Positions 24,301 through 42,100 of a stretch of 64,000 nt of DNA are shown here, in pieces. Positions within the stretch are counted from its first letter, which is position 1. Each line of letters starts with the position of its first letter. The translations under genes and the position numbers were made by a program. Below the pieces are notes generated by a model. The model ran no database searches. It was not told the DNA's origin and saw only the letters and a program-made list of their open reading frames with translations. The stretch covers positions 56,546,909 through 56,610,908 of the forward strand of contig CM034547.1 in assembly GCA_020055645.1 (NCBI GenBank). Reading direction: 5' to 3'. The stretch comes from Tomocerus qinae (lineage: Eukaryota; Arthropoda; Collembola; Entomobryomorpha; Tomoceridae).

Positions 24301-26679
24301 CTACCCGCAACCAAGAGCCTATAGGTTTAACCAAGTGCCTTATATATCGTATTAATACCCAAGTTAGCTGATTAACACATCCAATGATATTAAGTAGAAA
24401 GAATTATTGGATTACTTATTATTACTTATATTATTACTGATTATAAGATTATTGAAAATTACCTGGAGCATGCTGGACCTTTTTTTGCTAAAAATTTAAA
24501 ATATTTTCATTATTAAAAAATAAACCTCCAATTATACTAAACTAAACTGTTCAAATTAAGGTCATGTAAGGACAGGATTGCACTGTGCACTATATGTATT
24601 ATGGTCGTAATGGTACGGCAAAAAATATTGAAATCGACAATTCATAATTGAGTGATTTCACAACATAATACATGAATACATATTGAGAAGCAAGAACTAA
24701 GGTATATATTATAATATATTCATAGACAATTAATGTTTTCGATAATGTATCTCAAAGCAGTTTCCCCGAAGTCCATCACACGCAATGTGCCTATGTCGGG
24801 TAATTTTGGAAAGCACCCGACATAGGCACATTACGTGTGTTGGACTTACTGTTGGACGAAACTGCTTTGGGGTACATTATCGAAAACATTAATATAGAAA
24901 ACTAAGAAAACTGACCGTGCTGAGTCGTTGGGGATGGGTCTGATATTTGAGTAATCTCTGGCTACCTCTATAAATCCATTCACTATGTCCAGTACACTCA
25001 AAATGTAATTTTACTAACGAATGGTCTACGTCAACAACTTTGCAAATCCACGGTCTACCTGTGAAAGTAATTTAGAAAGATCTACGATTAAAATGACAGA
25101 AAAATGGCAAAATACTGACCAGTATTGTTGGAGAGTATAATGGAGGCCATTACCGGTGCCCTCAATCTTACCTACCATTCCATTCTACAGTTATTCTTGA
25201 GTTTTTAGTAACGGACATTAATGGAACCTCTGGATATTTTTTGAGATAATCTTCTATGAAATCTTGTGATTCGGGAAAAACATCTTCCCAAACTTTAAAT
25301 GATGATGCATATGTCAAGCGCACATCATTATGTTTCGTATATTGAACGCAACCATTGTCGAAAAATATCAAATACCTATAAGTATTCATAACAGAATTAA
25401 AAATTATTTCGAATAAATTGCTTTATTACGTTCGACAAAACATCTTAAACTTTAAATGAAGTATTATAAAGGGTTACATGGATCGACTCCTAAAAGACTT
25501 TACTCCTAAAGGACTCCTAATATCACCTTAGTACTATGTGCAATTGAAAATTAAACTGATTTGAAAAGCAATCGCAGAGTTACAAATAGATGTTGTTTAA
25601 AGTAAAACTCTAAAATAATTAAAAACATTCCGATAATATCTGGCATTGGAGAAATAAGTACTTTTTAGGAATCCTTTAGGAAAAGCGTTACTTCTTAAAA
25701 TATATGACTGAATGCTAAAAAAGTAAAGAGGTGGTTCGTAATCCAAATAGAGAAAATGAAAACTGCACAATTTACCGATTATTTCTAGGCTTCAAAGGTT
25801 CTGCAATTATACCTACAAAAAAATTATCCTTGTTATATGCATTGGTTTCCAGAGGATTATAATAAACAGCGATCACTCGAGATCCGACAGGTAGCTTGAA
25901 TGGAGTCACAACATGGTAAGCCAGAAGTCTCGAAGGCAGATATCGGAATGTAGTACGGTTATCAAATTTTTGTTCTCCGTTGACATATTTGGCTATTTTC
26001 ACATTCAATTTGACATCATATTCCACCTGACGTAAATGAAAATGCTTGTAGTTTGATTTTTAATTATAGTTCATTAGCTCAAAGCTCAATAGAACGTTTG
26101 AAACCACCATAAAGGCGAAGAGCAAAAAATATATCATTAATAGCTTACCACATTAAAAAAAGGATTTTGAATAGTTGCATTCACTAAACCCACATGCCAT
26201 TGATGAAGTGCAGATCTTTCCTGTCCGTAAACAATATATCCCACATCAGGGTTTTTACGAGGAATTACAGAAGGAATTTCACATAATAAATCACTATCCT
26301 CTTCCTCACGATTTTGATTGCCTGTAAACTGTGATTTAATCTCATAAATTATGCGTCTCTCTGCAGATCAGAATGGAAAAATTCATAGAATAAAAATTTT
26401 GAACTTTCAGTTTTAATATTATTAATACCTGCTCGAATTCCACATCTACACTAATGGTTTTCGGAAGATTTTCATATTGAGATTTGGTTCCCTTTTCTTC
26501 TTCACTTGCATCCAGCGGTATTACCTATATTATATTAAAACGTACTTAAATAAAACATATACTACACTGTTTACTGTCTTTAAATACAAGTTAAACACAA
26601 TTATTTTTACCTCAATATCATCATCGGCATTTTCTGGGTCACTTTCGCTACTGCTGCTAGTCAAACTAATTACTTCCAT
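21323..26679 (-). CDS. SETDB1: Histone H3-K9 methyltransferase SETDB1/eggless
   Basis: Seventeen exons (minus): 26679-26611, 26524-26429, 26358-26149, 26026-25776, 25375-25172, 25054-24916, 24487-24463, 24223-24114, 24004-23853, 23778-23595, 23465-23298, 23107-22962, 22889-22709, 22130-22068, 21994-21895, 21804-21626, 21529-21323; 827 aa. Domains: acidic/serine N-terminus (1-60); tudor repeats (about 126-323; [32 protein letters not shown]); methyl-CpG-binding fold (about 380-460); pre-SET (about 480-590; [26 protein letters not shown]); bifurcated SET (about 590-790; [30 protein letters not shown]); post-[16 protein letters not shown]. It trimethylates H3K9 for heterochromatin and transposon silencing. 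The protein is much shorter than human (1291) or fly (about 1260), mainly from a short N-terminus and a SET insert of roughly 90 residues. Exon 7 is 25 bp. Exons 3 and 6 need the second of two nearby AG acceptors to keep frame. Identification is secure. Confidence 0.95.
22193..22652. repeat. Minisatellite: about 25 copies of an 18-bp near-palindromic unit
   Basis: The unit is close to ATATGGTACCCATATTAA and sits in the 578-bp SETDB1 intron between exons 13 and 14 (22131-22708). Variant units recur in fixed order over part of the array (ATATGGTACAC, ATATGGAACCC, ATATGATACCC, ATATGGAACCC), giving a 72-bp higher-order period; the 3' third is a more uniform GGTACCC run. Units are nearly self-complementary, so single strands could fold into serial hairpins. 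The 18-bp period leaves several frames open, which explains long spurious open frames here. Confidence 0.95.
24733..24889. mobile_element. Palindromic MITE, copy 2, in a SETDB1 intron
   Basis: Its termini ATGTTTTCGATAATGTAYC are complementary and bounded by TA (24731-24732 and 24890-24891), as in the element at 9418-9512. The complementarity continues inward: AAAGCAGTTTC pairs with GAAACTGCTTT and CCGACATAGGCACATTACG has a matching partner, so almost the whole 157 bp can fold on itself. It lies in SETDB1 intron 6 (24488-24915) and has no coding capacity. Confidence 0.85.
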
Positions 26680-28094
26680 CCTCCGCAAAGGTGATCAGCT
26701 GAGTTGTGTTATGAGTCAGCTGAGGCAATTAATCAACATAATATTCAATAATATTAATCGATGTTCGATATCAGTTATTTAAATAAACTTTGAAGTTTGA
26801 TTCTTTAACTTTCTCTAAAGTCTAGTCTAATAATGAATAATGTCTGATTTACTCCTAGTGTATTATAGTGTATATTATATATATGCGATGGATCAGCGTA
26901 CAGGCATTGTTAACTTCATTTTCAATGAACATATTCAAAATTCTTAGATTTACTTTAGACTATCAACTATTATAATACTGAATACCTGTGACCGTTCTTT
27001 CTTTGCAACGATTAACGACTTAACGATCCGTCATCTGTTCACCGTTCTGCTTTGACTTTTGAGCTACCACAAACCAAGGAAGATAGATATAGGTAATAGG
27101 TATAGGTAACCTTAAACCACAACACTCTGACATTGACTGACATTCGCTGTCGCTTACCACTGATGTCAGTCAATTGACAGTCAGTCAGCGCAAGCAATCC
27201 TCCAAGTTCTAAGTTAGCAATTCATTACTATGCGTTAGCCGCACAAAATGTTATTATAAACTAGTTGAATCCTAGCACACAAAGTGTGCTAGAAAATGTT
27301 GCAATCAGTAAATTTCTAGCGACTGCGCATTGGCCCGAATTTCATAGACCGTTGATTGGACTCAGTAGTCTAGGCTTTGCTCATTAATTACAAAATATTA
27401 CCCTTGCTCATTAGTTACAAAATATTACGGACATAGATACAAACATTTATTCAAGAATAGTGAAAGAATCCCATGCGCATGCCCCAGTTTATCTTTATGT
27501 AGAGTAAAGATTGTATACTGTCTCACTTTGTGCATTCAGTGATAAGGTATTCAAAATTCGTAGTATTTCTTTATCCTTGTTCCCAAACGTTATATCCACC
27601 AATCATGAAGTAAGCGCCAATACCGATAGTTGTAGCGCAATAATGGATAAGCAGAGAAGAAAGAATGAAGCACAAATAGCAGACAGCTATTCTATTGTTA
27701 CTTCTCTTGTTGTTGGCTGAGCAAGCTTTACACGGCTATACAATCATTTTTACTTGATCCTGTTCCGTTTTGGTCATTTTGGGAACAATTTAAATAGTGA
27801 TTTGAAATCGTGTAGAAAACCTTCTTCCACAAGTTATAAAAAAGGTTTACTTTAAGGTAATAGTAAACCGATTCACCTTTCTTTTAAACTTTGAAAAGCA
27901 TGACATGAGTTAGAGTTACCTACAACTTTCAGTCTTTATGCTGTTATGATGCTTTTTTAAAAGTTGAAAGTACTCTAATTAAAAATGTGGCTGTCACTTG
28001 TGACTTGACCTTTAATTATTTTAAATGGTATCTTATTTTTATTTCAGATATTAACCGCAGCTTTCCCCTGATCTGTCTCGTTCATTATATAGTC
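26680..28094. promoter_or_regulatory. Divergent promoter region of SETDB1 and MCM5
   Basis: The 1.4 kb between the two start codons holds the 253-bp repeat copy 1 (27260-27512) and a 12-bp perfect inverted repeat, ATTGACTGACAT at 27132-27143 with its complement at 27163-27174. A polypyrimidine-CAG acceptor at about 28037-28048, just before the MCM5 start, suggests a 5'-UTR intron, so the MCM5 transcription start may be further left. The promoter call rests on orientation only. Confidence 0.5.
27260..27512. mobile_element. 253-bp dispersed repeat, copy 1 (non-autonomous element)
   Basis: It appears identical by eye to 30748-31000, in the same orientation. Near the left end is a perfect hairpin (CTAGCACAC aaa GTGTGCTAG, 27272-27292) and at the right end another (ATCTTTA/TAAAGAT, 27491-27511). 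In the middle is an imperfect tandem pair of about 26 bp built on TGCTCATTARTTACAAAAT. There are no clear terminal inverted repeats, no target duplication and no coding capacity. A terminal hairpin without target duplication resembles Helitron/Helentron derivatives, but the type is not settled. Confidence 0.8.
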
Positions 28095-35598
<7,504 letters not shown>

Positions 35599-36112
35599 GG
35601 TGAAATTTAAGCCTATTGGCTGCTTTAGCACAAAAAAACGGAGGACTTGTAAATAATATTTTACTGGTATGATGTAATTTTATTTCTCTTGACATGTTTT
35701 TAGTAAAGTTAAAGGACAATAAAGCAATTTGTGCGGAAATCCAAGTAATTTTCCAACAAGATATTTTTTTATTTAGCCTAACGTTAGCATATATTATATG
35801 GTTGCTTTCATTTATTATATAATTTAATGCTTTTCTACATAGGGAAACCAAATCATTTTACCAACAACTTGATTTGAGAAAGAATAAAATGTATATTATG
35901 TACTAACTTATTCATATTACCACTACGCTACTGCATACATGTACTTAATACGCGAATTGTAGGTTACAAGGAGGAAAATGCCAGAATATTTATGTTTTGT
36001 TTAAAAAATGAAATAAAAAATTGTTCTACTATGAATACTGGACTAAATAAATTCTCACGGGGAAGTAAATGAAGTAATGCGTTGAAATAAAATGGCTGTC
36101 TACAGTTCGAGA

Positions 36113-39100
36113 TTAACTGTGATTACTGTCACCCAGTTTCTCGGTGACAATAGCTAGAGGCCCAACTGTGGTAGCTGAGAAGCTGACGCTGTCATAAACC
36201 AAAGAGCTTCGACTCATCTGAGCCGTTTCATATAGTCTTTTTTGCATCACAGCCAGAGACACTTTATTATTCAGCTCTCCCCGAAGAGAAATCATATTTT
36301 CCCCAGAAAACCTTCTCTCGTCGTAGTCGAAGCCAGGCGGACCGCAGTTTCGACTGCTAGTGGGAGAGTTTGCTTGCTGCGATTGCATATTCTGCTGATT
36401 ATGTGAAGTAGAATTGGTATCTTGAACTCTTGCTAACATAGCTAAATGGAAGTTAGATCTCATGGATCTCATCGAGCTACTGTTCCAACCTCTGCGTCCG
36501 CGTCTTCGTTTCGTAGAGAACTTCCGTCGCACTGCTGTCGAGCATCGGTTACAACAGCAGCAACAGTATTCACAGTAATCTATACTCTTGATAAGCCAAT
36601 TGAGACTTTGTTTAATCACAATCGAAGTAACATTCAGAAGAGAGTATATGCAGCAGCACCCAAATACCATAATAGCGAAAGCCCCTATTCGATAAACCGT
36701 TTCAAAACTCCCATAGTCTCTTTCTTGAAGGGAGACATAATCTCCGAATCCAATCGTGGCGTAGGACACAAAACTGAAGTAAACAGACTCGAGAAAAGAC
36801 CACCCTTCCATAAATTGGAACATTGCAGCAGAAATAAAAATAACTATCGCCGACATGATGAATAGGCAAAGCATGACCCAATAGACACTTGGTTTCCAGT
36901 TTGGTTCTTCCACAGTTGACCCATTGCCAGCTGACGAATGACCCGGAGAGCCACGTCTGGCTCCACCGCTCCACATTTCGATATTATTTCCTCCATAAAC
37001 ACTCGGACGACGCTTTTGTCGCTGAATACGGTACATCCTCATACAACTGGCAAGAAATGTTATAATTCTCTCAAGAAACAAATTGAAGAAGAGCAGACCA
37101 CCCGCACATCCCAAGAATCCATATGGTATCACCAGCATCTTTCCCAATGTCGTCATAGGTGTTGTGGCTCCGTAACCTGTTGTAACCAACAAAAACAATC
37201 AAGCTCATGTTATGGCTCCACATACAAGTCTGTACATATTATACTTTCTATAAAGAATTTCCGGCAGAATCTTTTGATGTATATATATCTTTCACACAGA
37301 ATGCAAAACTCGTCATTTTCTTGGAATACCTTGGCAAACCTTTCTAATTTATAACATAATTCTCGTGTATAAATAGATTACAAAAATTACTACATTAACC
37401 TAGGGATATTAAATTCCCATTAGAAGATGTCCTTCTACAGATAAATATCCTGCGCTGTCTGATATAAGTAGAATTACCTAATCGTGATTTTGAAGACCAA
37501 TTTAATATGCTCATAAAATGGGGCGTGGTTAGTCGTGCCCTTTTCATGTCATTTGTTGTACCATGATAATAACATTAGTTCATATCTACGTTCGTGTTAT
37601 AGCTTTTATCCCTGGTTTTATTTCCGTAATACCAACACTCGATCAGCATAACTAAGACATGAAAAACACGAAGCAAAAATTTAAAACCTAATATACTGGC
37701 CCATTATCACAGTTATTTTAAGATATACTACGAAAGGTCAGAAAGCAACACCAATTTTTCTAATACTGTTTGGTAGTACACTTACAAAATGCATTTGGTT
37801 ATGGTTATTCGGATTAATGAGGTAAAGCAGGAGGGTGCACTCTCCTGCTTTACCTCGAGTGTAGAAATATCGTAGAACCGTAGTGAGTAAGCGATACTGT
37901 ACTAACTGTACCATACCGAGAATGTGCTTATTACATTACTCAACATTATTGTATGCTAACCAGAAGTAATCAACACATTTCATTACGTATTAAACATACA
38001 TTAAACCTATTAACCAGTACTAAAAAGGTTTGGTATCTCAAATTCGAACTCTGGTAATCTGGTTTCCCATAGTCAAGGGTAGGTCGCTGTAAGTATCCGA
38101 CTTCCATGAACTGATGAACCATCGGCTTTTGGAAAAGTATGACATAATGACAAGGAAGATGAAGATAGAGAATAATAGTCTAGCGATAGCGGTATGGTAA
38201 AGATAAGAAAGAGATGCAGCACCAGACAGGGCCGCAGCGAGATGGGCACCCGAGCACCTGCCCCCCCCGTCGAGAGAGAAATAACGAAATTTTTGTCTAA
38301 CGCAAAAAATTTAAAACTGAGATATTTTTATCTGTTGCCCCCCCTCCCTCCAAATTATTTTCTGGTTGCGTCCCTGGTACTAGAGCATCTTACAATAGCA
38401 AATTCACATCATATTGTTCATATTAAATAGGACAGTTTCTGTTTGTATCTGTAAGTATGGAGCTACTTATATTGTGTATAATTATGTTTCAGTCGTCCTG
38501 CACTCTACCTCGGATAATTTAAGTGTTCTAATTGGTAGTACCGCCACTAGGTGTCACTGCGTCCACTAATTTTAAAGCTAAAAAACTAGCCTACAACGCT
38601 CCAAGTCTGGTCACGTTTCTCTTTTCCTTCATTCTTCTATTAGTGGTCATTGCGTTCACAACGACCCAAACGAAGCTGCGAATTTCGATAGTGAATCGGG
38701 TAAGAAATTGGAATTAATCCCCGTAAGGAGAACTTTGGTAAGGTAAAGTTTTTGAAAAGTAAGCAAATCGTTTATTTCTATAAAAAATTGACGTATTGAG
38801 TCATACGGCGCTGTTTTATAATATACAATCGAAATATTAATTTGTCAGTAGTTTTACGAATTGTTGAGATGGGTAGATCTCGTAGTTCGTCTTCATCATC
38901 ATCAGATGGACATCATACGAAAAGAAAGAAAACAACAAAATCAAGACTCAGAACAGTAGAAAAGGCTGTCTTGTCCCTAACAAAAATGGTAAAACAGCAA
39001 AGGACAAACGACCGACATCGGTCTCGATCACCTCATAGACGCAGTCGCAGCCAATCTACATCATCAGGTAAAACCAGATACAGTTCTGAAAATGAACAAA

Positions 39101-42100
39101 ACAATGTCAGTGGTCCTAATGGAACCAAACAGGACACGGAAAATACCGTAGTCGACAAAACTGACAACTCCGAAACAATACTGGAGATTCATCCCTCTGA
39201 CGAAGAAACGGAGCGGCTATTGGGCAAAGACCCTTTAAAGTTGGACATTACAGGTCCTCCAATTAATGAAAAATTGGCATCGCGATGGAATGCAATCGCT
39301 AAATCGGGTCTTCCGAAGGAAGAAAGGGAAATTTTGGCAAAGAATAACTTGCTTCCGGGAAACGGTACGTTTGGTGCCCCTCTACTGAACCCTGAACTAA
39401 AGCAGGTGATTCGCTCCTATGTAAAGGAAAGAGATTTTACTTATCAGCAAATTCAGAACAACATCACAGTAAGTGCTACCATAATTGGAAAAGCATTAAC
39501 CGAATTGTTGCATAAAGACAACCCTATTGACAGATGAAGTCTCATATCAGACTTGAGCAACACCGGTCGCTATTTAATGGGAGTACAAAACTACCTATCC
39601 AAAATTCGTCGCAAAAATATACAGACGAATATAAAGGAAGGCGCAATGAAAGATGCCTTGGCAGAAACAGCCATATATCCATTTCTTTTTGGCTCAGATT
39701 TGACAGAAAGAGTTAAAGCTGTAAACAGCTTGGAGAAAGTCGGTAGAGACATTGCTCGTTCTCCGGCTTCCCCTACGAAATCATCCACCAACAAGGGAAA
39801 CGTTAGTTCAAAGGACTACCAAGCGAACCGAAATTCGGAAAAATCGGAGAGCAATTTAAACTTCTCGCGCCCGCGTCCGTCGTCAGTGAAAATGAATCAG
39901 ACACGGGGCGGGCAGAGCGGACGGAACCGTTACTACTCCCGTCGGTAAATGCAAAGGTAAGTCAACATGCTGGCCGTCTCATTCATTTTTATCAAAGTTG
40001 GAAAGCAATAGGAGCCTCAAATTCCGTTTTGCGAATCATTAAGGGATATAAAGTACCCTTTTCTTCGCTTCCACAACAGGAGAAAATCCCTGTTAGTCAT
40101 GAAATGAATAATACTCAAAAATCCCTGATGAATGCCGAAGTGGGGAAATTATTACAGAAAGGGGCCATTGAAATGTGCAATCCCCAGTACAATCAATTTA
40201 TATCTAATGCCTTTCTCGTTCCAAAACCAGATGGAACGTGTAGATTTATGTTTAATTTAAAAACTTTAAATTCCTTTCTTACGAAACATAAGTTCAAAAT
40301 GGAGAATCTGAAAACTGCATTAAGTTTAGCCAACCGGGATTGGTACTGTACATCTATCGATCTAAAAGATGCGTATTATCTAATTCCCGTAAGGGAAGAA
40401 GATCGAAAATATTTGAGATTCATATGGGAAGAAAAATTATTTCCCCAAAAAGGAAATTAAGTTTTGGGGTTTATTTTAAATACCCACACAATGGAGGTAT
40501 CGCTAACTAAAGAAAAGAGTGAAAGTTACACTTTCAGAGGTAATAAAGGAGGACATTAGATGGTGGCTACACTCAATAAATATTCCATGATAATGTTGAG
40601 GCAGATGCGCAATCAAGGGTTACAAGCACAGAAACTGAATGGTCGCTTTGCGACTCTGCCTTTTTAGCTGGAAAGAAAAAATGGGAATATCAGCCTTGGT
40701 TCCTACTATATCAAAAAATGCTAATAAGCAAACCATTGTTCTTTGAACCTAATATGAATTTATTATCGTTTGGTGATAGGTACCATCCCCTGGCCAGTTC
40801 ACTTACACTAATGGCAGGGATTTTGTCAGGGAAGCATACCTCCGACGTGGATTAGCTGCTGAATGCAGTGAAATATTTTTGAATTCTCTATCAACAGCCT
40901 CATGGAACCAATATGAAAGCGTATTTAAGAAGTGGGTCGCATTTTCTCAAAATAATACTACATCCCCCTTCGAAAGTAATATTACATGCGTGTCATCTTT
41001 CATTTCAAGTTTGATGAAAGAGGGTTTAAGTTATAGTAGCGTCAACACCGCTAGATCTACATTGTCGCTAGTCGTAAAAGACATCGACAAATATTCAATA
41101 GGAAGCCATCCCATAGTGACAAGAGTTTTAAAAGGCTATGCAAGACTTCGGCCTCCGAAGCCTAAATACGAAAGCGTATGGGATCCATCAGTGGTAATAC
41201 AATACTTATCAACGTTATGGCCTTTACAAAATCTGTCACTAGAAGATTTAACCTATAAGTGTGTTACTTCTATAGCATTAGCTACATCCCACAGAGTGCA
41301 AACTATCGCATTAATTAAGATCAATAACATATTTAAGTTTGAAGATAGATTGGAATTGTATATTCCAGACACCATCAAAACAAGTAAACCTGGGAAACCC
41401 CAGCCAGTGTTAATTTTACCTAAATTCAAAACAAAACCGGAATTATGTGTTGTAGAAACCATTAGTGAATACCTTAAACGTACACAACTTTATAGAGAAA
41501 AGGAAGACTGTTTGTTCTTAAGCATATCGAAACCGCATAAGAAAGTAGGGAGCCAAACCATTAGCAGATGGATAAAGTCTACTCTGACTAAAGCTGGAAT
41601 CGATACAAAGATATTTGGAAGTCATTCCTGTCGTCATGCTCCTACAACAAAGGCGTTTAATAATGGGGTTTCAATTGAGGAAATTCGTAAGAGGGCTGGT
41701 TGGTCTAAAGAATCAAATGTGTTTGGAATATTTTATAATCTACCTCAAGATAAATCGTGCAATTTTGCTAACACTATTTTCAATGCATAAATAATTCTCA
41801 ATTTATAATTTGACTTAATGATATTTAATTATTGTCTAAAATAAAATTTAATAGACAACTAATTTCGCAGCTTTTGTTTTTTGCAATCTTTAAACATCTA
41901 CCAATTAGAACACTTAAATTATCCGAGGTAGAGTGCAGGACGACTGAAACATAATTAAACGATTAAACGAACCTGAGATGTTCGATCGTAATTATGTGAA
42001 GGAGTCCTGCACGAATACCTCGGTCCCATCCCCATTCGACAAAGCATTTGTCAAAATGTTCCCACCCGGAGTAAGCAAAAAACACTTTGAAGTAATAAAG

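Noticed and set aside
36446-37354. Plus-strand open frames of about 138 residues opposite the K2P exon
   Set aside because: They are shadows of the K2P coding exon, which has clear transmembrane and pore signatures on the minus strand.
38532-38717. Open frame with the same N-terminal product as one at 41992-42195 on the other strand
   Set aside because: Both lie in the inverted terminal repeats of the DIRS element; the shared product only reflects the repeat.
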